Below are positions 43,014 to 52,436 of a stretch of 64,000 bases of DNA, in pieces (within the stretch, counting starts at the first letter, position 1; each line of letters starts with the position of its first letter). This DNA comes from Arthrobotrys musiformis. Its lineage: Eukaryota; Ascomycota; Orbiliomycetes; Orbiliales; Orbiliaceae. The translations under genes and the position numbers were made by a program. The DNA lies in NCBI GenBank assembly GCA_036971715.1, contig JAVHJL010000012.1, positions 620,001 to 684,000 on the forward strand. The letters run 5' to 3'. The notes below the pieces were generated by a model. That model did no database searches, was not told the origin of the DNA, and was given only the letters and a program-made list of their open reading frames with translations.

Positions 43014-43270
43014 AGAGATTGACATGGGGCGGTTTAAACCTTAAACCAAACCAATCCAACCCGCCAAGAACGGTTTGGGTCGGTTCGGTTTCCAAAAATA
43101 AAAACCTGGTTTGGGTTGGTTCGGTTTCGGTTTTTAGCTTATCGATAAGAATAATTAATAATTAATAATTAATATTAATAATTAGTTAGTAATTTTTATT
43201 TATATTTTAAAATTTTTTTCTATTTTCTAGAAGATTCTAAAAATAGAATTTCTAAAAATAGAAATCTCTA
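43014..43270 (+). mobile_element. Repeat family C (AGAGATTGACATGGGGCGG), copy 1
   Basis: Begins AGAGATTGACATGGGGCGGT and has repeated GGTTTGGGTCGGTTCGGTTT blocks. It ends around the TTCTAAAAATAGAAATCTCT motif. A second copy starts at 47723 with the same head and tail motifs. In both loci a pentanucleotide-type A/T tandem repeat follows. Confidence 0.6.
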
Positions 43271-43523
43271 GAATTAATATAGTATTTAAAAAATTTAAAA
43301 AAAAATATTTGAAAAAGCATTTAAAACAATAAATATATTATAAAATTAATTAAAAAATATATAATTATTTTTTTATTAATTATTTTTAATTATTTTGAAA
43401 TTTTTAAGATTTTTTATTATATTTTAAATTTTTTATATTTTTAAATATAGTTGAAATATAAATTTATATTCAATTTTTTATATTTAATTATAAAATTTAA
43501 CTCACAAAATTACATTTAATAAA
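43271..43523. other. AT-rich spacer
   Basis: Very AT-rich, no gene. Confidence 0.4.
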
Positions 43524-43615
43524 TTTTTATTTTATTTTATTTTATTTTATTTTATTTTATTTTATTTTATTTTATTTTATTTTATTTTATTTTATTTTAT
43601 TTTATTTTATTTTAT
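43524..43615. repeat. (TTTTA)n microsatellite
   Basis: About 18 copies of TTTTA. Confidence 0.95.
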
Positions 43616-43909
43616 TATTTTAATTTAATTTAATTTTTGTTAATTTATTTTGATTTAAATTATAATCGTTTTCAAGTTGTAAAAGTCACGGTTGTTATAT
43701 TTGAAAAACAGTTTTTGTGCTTGTTAAAATATATCATAAATTATTCTGAATATAACAGACTAGCACTAATCTTTATATTTTTATGATTTCCTTTGACAAA
43801 GTAATTAAAGATAATGGATTTTGTTGTGGTTTTTTTTCTTATTTTCACTTACCGAATTGAGGAAAGAAGTAATTATGTTCTGCCATTTACAGAGTATTTT
43901 TCATGGGTT

Positions 43910-44000
43910 ATTATTAAACGGTCCCCAATTGGGCTGTTCGTGCGGTGGCTGAAAAGCCCGCTAAGAGCCCAGAATCGAGCCCAATGTAATGTCCTAAAAA
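43910..44000 (+). mobile_element. MITE family A, right-hand fragment
   Basis: TTATTAAACGGTCCCCAATT, GGGCTGTTCGTGCGGTGGCTG and a CCCAATGTAATGTCCTA end. The left half is missing or diverged. Confidence 0.7.
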
Positions 44001-44050
44001 CCAGTATTCCTGTCTGTTTCTGCCGCTCTGTTTCTTGTTTTTTCCGTCAA

Positions 44051-44593
44051 TTACGGGGGGGGAGGGGAGAAAGGGTTTGCAAGTGTATTTAGCTCCTTAA
44101 TCAACGAATTTCGAAGATCTTCCTCAAGTGCCAAAGCGTCTCTCTGGGCCTTGAGATCAGTCCGCAGGCCCTCCCAACCGGCCTCATACGCCTCTTCCAG
44201 CCCCACCCGCCTCGCTTTATTCGTTGGATTCCTCCTCATGACAGCTAATTTCTTAACTAGGGTTCTCTTCTGAATATGCATCGTCGAGAAGATCCCATTG
44301 ATAGCGGCGTATATCGAGGAGATATGATTATCTAGCTCCGCGATTTGTTCGAGCAAATCCTTGATCTTCCGAAGACGTCTACGTTCTGGCGAAGCATGGG
44401 ACCGATCTGAATGTTCCATTATTGTCCAGACATTATGGTATATTGGACGCAACCACCATGTCTTCGAACAATTTAAGCTCTTCTGCAAATATTGCTGTCG
44501 TGGTTGGAGGAATTCATTAAAATCTATTTTTCGGTTTTTCACCATATTTGCTAGTTCAAGGTCGTCGAAGATTCGAAAAGGGGGTTCGCCCAT
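44051..44593 (-). CDS. Coiled-coil orphan protein, 180 aa
   Basis: Intact single-exon frame from a true ATG. The N-terminal 65 residues have aromatic/hydrophobic segments (KTWWLRPIYHNVWTIMEH). A basic stretch and long helical coiled-coil-like region follow (LRKIKDLLEQIAELDNHISS, later LRTDLKAQRDALALEEDLRN), ending in a Pro tail. A consensus TATA box (CTATAAATAG, 44714-44723, minus strand) lies about 120 bp upstream and just inside the MITE at 44766. No family is recognised. A full-length frame with a promoter, flanked by MITEs on both sides, suggests a young or lineage-specific gene. Confidence 0.55.
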   Translation of the reverse strand: MGEPPFRIFDDLELANMVKNRKIDFNEFLQPRQQYLQKSLNCSKTWWLRPIYHNVWTIMEHSDRSHASPERRRLRKIKDLLEQIAELDNHISSIYAAINGIFSTMHIQKRTLVKKLAVMRRNPTNKARRVGLEEAYEAGWEGLRTDLKAQRDALALEEDLRNSLIKELNTLANPFSPPPP

Positions 44594-44713
44594 TTTAGTG
44601 GCTAGTGGTAAGGTTACTACTGATAGTCTATAGTCTGCTGCGCACCTATTTCTTCAGACCAGCTAAGCAAACGATCAAAAATATTTACTAATAATTACAT
44701 AGTATCGTACCCC

Positions 44714-44723
44714 CTATTTATAG
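44714..44723 (-). promoter_or_regulatory. TATA box of the coiled-coil gene
   Basis: CTATAAATAG on the minus strand, about 120 bp before the ATG at 44593. Confidence 0.5.
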
Positions 44724-44765
44724 CCTATATTTCCAGCTACCGCACAGCCCATTGTGACCCTGGCC

Positions 44766-44988
44766 TAGGCCTCGACATTGGGCTTTTTGACCCCTGCGCT
44801 CAAACCTTCCTTGAATGTTTATTCGAATTAAATTCGAAATTAGTTAGAAAAAGACAAAACTATTTAAAATATTCAAAAATAATTCAAAAATATTTATTTT
44901 TCATAGAGTTATTATTAAATGGTCCCATATTGTGCGGTGGCTGAAAAGCCCGCCAAGAGCCCAGAATCGGGCCCAATGTCATGCCCTA
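44766..44988 (+). mobile_element. MITE family A, full-length copy
   Basis: 223 bp, TAGGCCTCGACATTGGGC to GCCCAATGTCATGCCCTA, both ends at TA. Its terminal CTA (44986-44988) provides the TAG stop codon of the minus-strand frame next to it. Confidence 0.9.
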
Positions 44989-45421
44989 GTAGGACGGGAA
45001 CGCGTGCCTATTGATGCGACATACCCAGACCATCTGGATAGTGACAAATTCATCCCCACTCTCGGTGACACCGAAAATCCCATCGTGGGAATTTTGAATT
45101 TTGACTACACCGGTTTTCTTGAACACTTTTGTGGGGACGATATTCGAGTTGCATTTTTGGCACCGCGCACTAGGCTTCTTGGGAACCATCAGGCTCGCTA
45201 GGTCGCTTGACTGGGGTGCGAATGGAACGTAAATCTTCGTCTGGCCTGAAGAAGTCTTCCCGATGGGTTGGTCTCGACGACCGATGCAGTCTGCTTGACG
45301 GGAGGAATTGATAATGGCCACAGCTTTTTCGCGATCGAGCCCTAGCAGAAATGGGCGGAGGCTGTTGTTCTTCATACTCTTGGAGACCTTGATAAGAGTA
45401 TTTATCAAATGTTTGATGTTC
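44986..45421 (-). CDS. CxxC-containing protein, 5'-partial, truncated by a MITE
   Basis: Coding-like minus-strand frame. It is open from a CTTTTAG acceptor at about 45421 and has an internal ATG at 45375. It contains a Leu-rich start (LRPFLLGLDREKAVAII) and a CQKC pair near the middle of a folded-looking region (VFKKTGVVKIQN, TIQMVWVCRINRHAF). The stop codon is formed exactly by the terminal TA of the MITE at 44988, so the C-terminus was cut by the insertion or ends there by coincidence. The upstream exon is not visible in the AT-rich flank. Family unknown. Confidence 0.45.
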
Positions 45422-46183
45422 TAAAAGAGAATCATATACTATTCATATAAATAATTGTAAATTTTTGATTTAAATTGAATGAATAAGTTCAAATTATAAT
45501 TTTTTGATTTAAATCGAATGAATAAATAAGCAGAAAGAACTCCAAGCAGAAATCCAGGCGGCCTGAGGAGCCCTCAGGCGATACTGTGGTTGGAAGAAAA
45601 ACCACACGACGCAACACAACCCGCAGACCCAGAATAAGGAAGACCCAGATCTAGACCTCAGAACTCAGAGAACAACATTAATAGTGTTATTTCAGCTTGT
45701 GCGGCAGTAAGCCTGTTTATCCGACTTACCAAGAAACAAATCATGTCCAGTCCAGCACCCTGTATCTCCGAATGTCCAGTTTCACAGACTTATCTCCTGT
45801 CCTGTTCATTTTGTTATTTCATGTATTGGCCATCAAGCTTTATATACCGATGATCTTCAAAGGGGAATAATCATTGTATTCTTTAGGATTGAAATGAAAC
45901 TTCTATAATCAATAGAAGTATGAAATGGGATACTAGATAGCAAAATCCACACATGTGAAGCTTTGCCAATCCAAACAGCCACTCCACCGTAAAGTTAATT
46001 TGAATGGCATATGTCAATCTTTCATCAGAAGAATGCAGAGGGCTTTTCCTAGCATACACTGGCACACAGCTGCACAGGAGGGGACTTTCGACAGCCTGAG
46101 GGTCTTTTTCACACGAGCATAAAGATTTTGGTAAATAATGTTTACTTAGTATTTTTTTAAAATAATATATTAACGCTAACTAT
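45422..46183. other. Intergenic, no gene seen
   Basis: AT-rich at the start, then mixed composition. No RNA or coding feature supported. Confidence 0.3.
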
Positions 46184-46340
46184 TAGGCCTCGACATTGGG
46201 CTTTTTGACCCCTGCACCTAAGCACCCCAACAAAAAAAAGAACTTTATGAAAAATTAATATTTTTGAATTATTTTTGAATATTTTAAATACTTTTGTTTT
46301 TTCTAATTGATTTCAAATTTTATTCGGGTTTGAACTTGGA
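46184..46340 (+). mobile_element. MITE family A, rearranged copy (left end plus inverted core)
   Basis: TAGGCCTCGACATTGGGC with CCCCTGCACC forward, then the family core in reverse orientation (GAAAAATTAATATTTTTGAA, TTCTAATTGATTTCAAATTT). A fold-back derivative. Confidence 0.65.
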
Positions 46341-47066
46341 CAAATAATATTACATAGTAAAGAAAATAATTGAGGCTATAATCTGGAATATCCTAATCAC
46401 ACACACCCATGCAAAGTGGCGTTCAATTACACACCCATGTCATTTTTGTATGTATAAACGTAAAGACTTTCTGATTTTTATACAAGTTTTCGAACGAACG
46501 TTTTTGTTTATAATTCTATTGATTTATTATATAATTTTAATATACAGAAATAATATTAATTTCCATTTTTTTTTTCTATAAAATAAAATTATAATTTTAG
46601 TTTGAAAAATATCTTTTTTACAAGGTTAATTGATGATTTTTCAAGTTCGAAGTTTCTAAATTTTGAAGACTAGGGTAAGTCGAAAACAGTAATAGTTTTA
46701 GAACAAACATTTTGAAAATGTATTCTCCACGCAGACCCTGGTCTCCATCTTGTATTATAGAATGAAATTCAATACATACATAGTACTTTAACATAGGAGT
46801 ACGATTTAAGCGAGAATAAGCGAATTTTTAATTCACCCTTAACCAATTAAAGTGCGTGAATGACTAACAGGCATGTGCATAAGGACATGTCGGAGATACC
46901 TTACGACCGACCTTAGGCCCGGGCCTTAGAGCCGGGTTATAACGTGACCTAGGATACACAGGCATTGGTCTGGAGCGAACTCTCACAGGCATAGGCCCAT
47001 AGGCCCTGTGGAAGCCATACATAAGTAGTTTGGGGTGTGTCCATCCATTATTGAACGCTCCCAAAC
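46341..47066. other. AT-rich intergenic, no gene seen
   Basis: No supported coding or RNA gene. Confidence 0.3.
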
Positions 47067-47105
47067 TGAAAAGCCCGGCAAGATCCCAAAATCAAGCTCA
47101 TCATA
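47067..47105 (+). mobile_element. MITE family A, right-end scrap
   Basis: CTGAAAAGCCCGGCAAGATC and CCCAAAATCAAGC only. Confidence 0.5.
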
Positions 47106-47419
47106 CCCGAGCGGCAGCAAGCTGCTTTCTTCTCCTCTCCTCCTCCTCTGTATCGAAATCATCCCAACTCTGATAGGTGCGTACGATTCGCCCCGGGCGA
47201 ACCTCAGGCTTGCATGTGCGTGAGGGAGATAACTGCTCCTTTGATTCTCCGGCTTTTTTTCTTCGTAAATTTAATCTGAGCTTCTTCATCTTGAGGATAG
47301 CAGAGAAATGAATGGGTTTTACCCATTCGCCAATTTAATTGTCGCTTTAATACATGTATCTACACCACCCCAGGTTCACTGCAATGCGGTTAAAACTTCT
47401 TAAAAACCAGCAGATCTAA

Positions 47420-47545
47420 CTCGGCCTCTACATTGGGCTTTTCCCACAAAAAATTATTTAATGTCTGTAATATTAATAGATTCAGAATATTCAAAAATAT
47501 TTCAAATAATAATTTTTCATAAAGTTATTATTAGGTGGTACTTGA
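47420..47545 (+). mobile_element. MITE family A, left part, interrupted
   Basis: CGGCCTCTACATTGGGCTTT and core to GTTATTATTAGGTGG. Family core reappears at 47685-47722 (TATTAAATGGTCCCAAAT), where repeat family C has inserted. Confidence 0.55.
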
Positions 47546-47722
47546 AATTGAAGTTTTGACCCGAATCTCAAAATTATTGAAATTCAAACCTTAATAAATT
47601 AATTAAATTTAAATAATATAATTTAAAAATAATAAAATAAAAAAATAATTTTACAAAATCGAAGCAAATAAAATTCGGAAAATATTCAAAAATAATTGAA
47701 AAATATTAAATGGTCCCAAATA

Positions 47723-47890
47723 GAGATTGACATGGGGCGGTTTAGTTCGGTTTTTGTGTTATAGAAACCGTCCATCGCGGTTTTCGGTTTCTTAAAGAAA
47801 CCGAACCGCCCCAAAAAACCGTTTAAAAAAATGAAAACCACCCGCCAAGAAAACCCGCCAAGAATTTTCTAAAAATAGAAAGTTCTAGAA
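47723..47890 (+). mobile_element. Repeat family C, copy 2
   Basis: AGAGATTGACATGGGGCGGT head, a GGTTTCTTAAAGAAACC palindrome, a CCGAACCGCCCC block and a TTTTCTAAAAATAGAAAG tail, parallel to the copy at 43014. It lies inside a MITE family A copy. Confidence 0.6.
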
Positions 47891-47919
47891 TTAATTAATT
47901 AATTATAAAAACAAAATAA

Positions 47920-48000
47920 AATAAATAAAATAAAATAAAATAAAATAAAATAAAATAAAATAAAATAAAATAAAATAAAATAAAATAAAATAAAATAAAA
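47920..48000. repeat. (AAAAT)n microsatellite
   Basis: About 15 units of AAAAT directly abutting the solo LTR at 48002. Confidence 0.9.
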
Positions 48001-48001
48001 T

Positions 48002-48423
48002 TGTTACACCTTGCCCAGGTCTCCTTGGCAGGATTCCCAAACAAGCCTAGCACCTTGCTGGTTTCTCAACTCTATTGGTTCAGGTCTCTTAGAGGGAACA
48101 ATCAGTATTCGGTGGGAAACAATACAACCAAGAGACGTCCAAGTTGACGACCGACGTCCGACATACATGTGTTGTGACAAACATTGCATAAGAGACGGGA
48201 TGGACCAGTGGGTTAGATTTCCGCTGGTTGGACAAAACGGAATGTGTTGTGGAAACAACACATTCTACATGATGCATGAAATCGACTTACTTCCCCCGGA
48301 CGGATGTTTATAAGAATAATGAAATTATGATCTGTGAGATGAATGGAGTGCAAAATCAGAAGCATGTTTGTCGCGCCAAGCCATATGTCTAATCGGGACT
48401 AGTCATATGGTGTGGGCGTGACA
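48002..48423 (-). mobile_element. Solo LTR, intact-looking, 422 bp
   Basis: On the minus strand it starts TGTCACGCCCACACCATATG and ends with AAGGTGTAACA, the TG...CA form of an LTR. It is homologous throughout to 21215-21857. No flanking 5-bp duplication matches exactly (AAAAT on one side, CATTC on the other), possibly because one flank is a microsatellite. No internal element is attached. Confidence 0.8.
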
Positions 48424-48639
48424 CATTCAAAATATTAATTAATGAATAAAAAAATAAAAATAAAAATTTTATTTAATTATACTCTTTGATTTTATTTTTT
48501 TCGTTAATGTTTTTTTTTTTTTTATTTTTGTGTTTTCATTTCTTTTTTTTTCCAAGTTCGCCAAAAAGCCCAAACTGAAAGCCCAAAACAAAATCTGCCA
48601 GTGGGCTCAACCCACTAAAAGCCCAGCCCATGTAACTAT
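48424..48639. other. AT-rich spacer
   Basis: T-rich runs near 48500-48530. No gene. Confidence 0.3.
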
Positions 48640-48820
48640 TAGGCCTCTACCTTGGGCTTTTTGACCCCTGCACCGAAAAATCCCAACAAAAAAATATTTT
48701 ATTTAATATTTATTCAAAACCAAATAAAATTTAGAATCAACTAGAAAAGAACAAAACTATTTAAAATATTCGAAAATACTAATTCAAAAATAGTAATTTT
48801 TCATAGAAATTATGAATAAA
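48640..48820 (+). mobile_element. MITE family A, left-hand part
   Basis: TAGGCCTCTACCTTGGGCTT through the TTCAAAACCAAATAAAA and TATTTAAAATATTCGAAAAT core. The right end is missing. Confidence 0.75.
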
Positions 48821-49437
48821 TGATTTTTAAACAGCTGAACAATAAAAAAATGTGTATTAACGCTGTTCCCAACTAATCGTAGCATGCAAGACTTTATGCG
48901 AAACGGGCAAAAGAGCCACTGGATTCTAGAATAATGTGGGGGGTTAGAAAACTAAAGAGGAAATACCGATTAAAATTAGTGAATATTACATCTCAAACTC
49001 GACGAAGATGCCGCGTTAGCTAGCGCTTCATTCACCCTAACTTCGATGAGGCTGTTCTAGTGTCGAGACTGGCTTCGATGCAAAGGGTTACCATTTTTGA
49101 AATTCCAACATGACAACTCGCTTCAACAATGCCAACACCAGTGTTTCAAAACCGTCAACGGTACATGTTGATAACTTCGAGCGGTTGTGCAGTTATTTCC
49201 TGGCACTACCGCGAGACCAGTTATTTCTAATATTGCGAACGGTATAACGCGAAGAAATATCTAACGGCGTCTCGACAAGGCCTGAATAGCTATAACGCAC
49301 GTGTCGTGTTTTCTAACTAATAGTATCGGTGATAAACCACGCGCCATATTTTTCTGGCGGAAAGAGAGGAGGCGGGAAAACACCAGGTAAAAAAAAAGCC
49401 TTTCGGGGTCGGGCCAGAAAAGTGGCCGTCGTAGGCC
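48821..49437. other. Intergenic with a possible small exon
   Basis: A 45-codon ATG frame at 49110-49247 ends at a GTATAACG donor-like site and could be a first exon. Otherwise nothing is supported. Confidence 0.3.
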
Positions 49438-49737
49438 TCAGAATGCCGTCGCCAAAAATCCCCTTCGCTGGTAGATAGATCGAGTCGACGAAAACAAGGC
49501 TAACAGACACCCATCCTCTCTAAGGCTTCCGCAAGCTTGCAAGCCCTCCCTCCAGCCAAAGCCTAAAACGATATCATCCGGCTGCGCAGTATTCAACTTC
49601 TTCCTACTACCGACATACTCCGCCTCGAACCCCCGTTTCCTCTTAGCCGTAGCTCTCTTCTTCGTATTGAGAGATCTCTGTCTGGATTCCCCACTCATGA
49701 TCATAACATCGGTGGTGCCAGGCGTAAAGTACAACAT
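49438..49737 (-). CDS. Hypothetical basic protein, 99 aa
   Basis: Minus-strand frame from a true ATG. It has a basic N-terminal half that could be a nuclear-targeting stretch (TKKRATAKRKRGFEAEYVG), then an aliphatic/Gly middle. No known domain. The upstream DNA is AT-rich. The short length leaves it uncertain. Confidence 0.35.
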   Translation of the reverse strand: MLYFTPGTTDVMIMSGESRQRSLNTKKRATAKRKRGFEAEYVGSRKKLNTAQPDDIVLGFGWREGLQACGSLREDGCLLALFSSTRSIYQRRGFLATAF

Positions 49738-50038
49738 TGATATAAACTTTTAAACAAAAAATTACAAAAATAGTATATAAAAATAATGTCAATTTTTATT
49801 TTGATTTTAAAAAACTAAAATTATAACTTTTATAAAAATATATTTTGCTTGCAAGGTTATTTGTTATTGAATGTAATGAAATAAATAGTAGAACGTGGCA
49901 GGAGTGGGAAGAAATGCGGCTACTACCGCCAGGCCACAGTTCCGGCCCATAATTCACGAAAAAGGACCGACCGGGATTAGCGTTCCGCCTTCAACCAAAA
50001 ACCAAGACATCATCCTAAACCGAAGATTGATCAATTGA
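49738..50038. other. Spacer, no gene seen
   Basis: AT-rich in the first half. Nothing supported. Confidence 0.3.
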
Positions 50039-50212
50039 TGTTCGCAATCTCCAGAACAGTTAGAATCCATAACAGAAAACAAGATTTCGTGTCCCTCAAT
50101 GGTCTCGGAACGCTAGAGAAAGTATACGCAGCGATGAACGACTTACCCCTCTGCGGCAAAATCGCCGCATTCCTTCAGGACAAGTTTGATGGATGTCAAG
50201 TCCAAGGTTAAA
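50039..50212 (+). CDS. Small ORF upstream of the orphan 454-codon ORF, 57 aa
   Basis: ATG at 50039, stop at 50210-50212. It encodes a helical-looking segment (LNGLGTLEKVYAAMNDLPLC, then KIAAFLQDKFDG). It lies 20-50 bp before the next open frame on the same strand and may be the N-terminal part of the same protein, separated by an indel or intron. Confidence 0.35.
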
Positions 50213-50233
50213 ACCAATTCGCGGTCAGGATGA

Positions 50234-51628
50234 AAGAAAATCCGAGTAAATAACGTAAAATATTTGGGCTCCCCACTTTATCAATACGCGATCATACGGT
50301 CGTTAGCTATAGCTCTAGCGTCCGTAAACTACTATAACCACCTATATAGCGTGAGGATATCTCTCAACCTTAGGAGCGATAGGGTGTTACAAGACTCTCA
50401 TCGCAATATGGTCACCGATATGGACGCAACTTATATCGATATCGGCGGGACACGCCTCCCATCAGCTTTCCACGTCATTAGCGCTACCCACCGCGAGACC
50501 AGCGCTACTCGACCTTCCCCAATGATAATTATTCGCGGTGGCACCCCTGGATGGAATCTATCATACTTCGGAACAAGTAAATTGGCGGTCCCTCGCCGTA
50601 GGAACAAATTTGCGGCCCCCCTTTTGATAAATACGGTTTCGCCAAACTTCGAACAGCCTTCGGGCATCAGATCAAAGACTACGTACCGTACCGAAGGAAT
50701 AATAGATAATCACCTGAAAGGTCCACCAAACTATGAAGTCCGAAATATCGACTTGTATGGGGAAAGAACCTTCGGGCATTTCGACTTCTTATATCAGGTG
50801 AGGCTAATGCCTCACAGAAGAAATGGAGCTTTGGTTCTAGGCCGAGAAGTTATACCTGGTGTTAGCTTCAGAGAAACTGATATATACGACACGATAAGGG
50901 GCTATTTCCAACCTGGGGATTTAGACGTTGTAGTCCTCTTACCTTATTTAGTGAGGCCGGCTGCCTTTGCGGAAGCTATATTTCAGACCTGCCTCGATCC
51001 GATTATAACAGAGATGCTATCGATATCGAAACCTCGATACCTATTTACAAACAGTTTGGTTACTAAAATACCAATGTCACTGGTCTCGAGACTACCAATG
51101 CCTCAGAGAGCAGTTTCAGCTGGTCTCGTTCTCAGCCTCGCCCAGGGTAGTCCAGGTTTAGCCGGAAAAATATCAAATTTATCCGCGGATCTGAAGTCCC
51201 TAGACTTCGAGTTGCGCGGCTCGAGCACCACCAGGAACGCGATATGCATGCCGGCGCCTACATCAATATCTACGTCAAAGGTTGGACTAGGGTTCGAATC
51301 ACATCCCCAAAGCGTTGCGTACAGCCAGGATTATCAGCCCCCGGGGTCCCTTCAACCCGACAATAGCAAGAAACCCTCCTCATTCCGGACGAGCGACTTA
51401 ACCCACCTTTTGAAATATATTAAGTGCGGAAATGTAAACCAATTGAAACTAATTTGTATGCTGGAGTTCGCCAGCCAAACAAGATTTTCTATTTATCGGA
51501 GTTTCATTGTCCTCTACCCGCTCCGAAATTTAAAGCGAAATTGGGGCAATAGCCACAGAAGGCAATGGGAAAAAGTCTCACTACAAGAACACGTGAGTTC
51601 TGTGGCACGCGACTTGGTGCTCGGCTGA
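50234..51628 (+). CDS. Orphan ORF, about 454 codons, family unknown
   Basis: Uninterrupted frame from 50234 (first ATG at 50408, giving 406 aa) to 51628. Such length without a stop in this decayed setting suggests it is real or recently lost. Composition is balanced: a strand-rich first half (MDATYIDIGGTRLPSAFHVI, NYEVRNIDLYGERTFGHFDF), a Leu/Pro-rich middle (PGDLDVVVLLPYLVRPAAFA) and a Ser/Gly-rich region after residue 260. No signal peptide, zinc-binding pattern, RT or transposase triad is visible. The 57-codon frame just upstream may be its N-terminus. Candidates are a protein of an unrecognised mobile element, an endogenised viral structural protein, or a lineage-specific gene. I cannot decide from the sequence. 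Confidence 0.45.
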   Translation, partial: KKIRVNNVKYLGSPLYQYAIIRSLAIALASVNYYNHLYSVRISLNLRSDRVLQDSHRNMVTDMDATYIDIGGTRLPSAFHVISATHRETSATRPSPMIIIRGGTPGWNLSYFGTSKLAVPRRRNKFAAPLLINTVSPNFEQPSGIRSKTTYRTEGIIDNHLKGPPNYEVRNIDLYGERTFGHFDFLYQVRLMPHRRNGALVLGREVIPGVSFRETDIYDTIRGYFQPGDLDVVVLLPYLVRPAAFAEAIFQTCLDPIITEMLSISKPRYLFTNSLVTKIPMSLVSRLPMPQRAVSAGLVLSLAQGSPGLAGKISNLSADLKSLDFELRGSSTTRNAICMPAPTSISTSKVGLGFESHPQSVAYSQDYQPPGSLQPDNSKKPSSFRTSDLTHLLKYIKCGNVNQLKLICMLEFASQTRFSIYRSFIVLYPLRNLKRNWGNSHRRQWEKVSLQEHVSSVARDLVLG

Positions 51629-52236
51629 ACAAAACCTTCGATACATTGTCACACAACAAAACATTGACTGAAAGTTGAACGTAGGTTTTCCTCTACTACT
51701 ACTACTACTACTATTCTTATGTGTGATTTTGTAAATCGATCGCGAGAGAGCCCTCCTTTCAGGCAAGAAATCCGTTTGCCCCCGCAGTAATGTGGCTATC
51801 GTCACCAATCCTCTCACGACACCATTCCCCTTAGTCTGGGGGGCGCTCACCTATGACTACATTCCCCTCAATTCCACGACAGAAAACAAGAGGAATAGCT
51901 CCATAAACATACAAAATGGCGGAACCCATCAAGACCCGCCCTTATTTTCTGCCCGGTATGTTTCCAGCTATTTTACCAAGATCAAGCAGGACTTCTCGGC
52001 ACCACAATCACCACTGTTGACCACTATTCAAGACTAATAATGGAGCTATAGTACCTGAAAACCCAATCCTTCGCTCAATTGTATACTCTCACTAATGTCC
52101 GTCTATCCCTCTCCGCCGCGTACTTTATCACCAGCACAACCTTCTACCTAAACTAAGGCTTCGAAAAGACCAAAACTTTTACTTTATACGCCTGTATTAC
52201 CTACTTTATTCTCAACATCGCTCTAACAATTTGGCA
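51629..52236. other. 3' flank of the orphan ORF
   Basis: Contains a short (TAC)n tract at 51693-51713 and an 81-codon frame without support. Confidence 0.3.
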
Positions 52237-52239
52237 GCT

Positions 52240-52436
52240 TAGGGCATTACATTGGGCTCGATTTTGGGCTCTTGGTGGGCTTTTCAGCCACCGCACAGAC
52301 AGCCCATTTGGGACCATTTAATAATAACTCTATGAAACATTAATATTTTTTAATTATTTTTGAATATTTTAAATAATTTTGTTTTTTTCTAATTGATTCT
52401 AAATTTTACTTGGTTGCAGGGGTAAAAAAGCCCAGC
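52240..52436 (-). mobile_element. MITE family A, reversed copy, left end cut by another element
   Basis: TAGGGCATTACATTGGGCTC, GCCACCGCACAGACAGCCCA, core, then GCAGGGGTAAAAAAGCCCAG. The expected last bases are replaced by the TACGGCAACGC element. Confidence 0.8.

Noticed and set aside
50431..50667. 78-aa minus-strand frame opposite the orphan ORF
   Set aside because: Shadow of the long plus-strand frame with no independent evidence.
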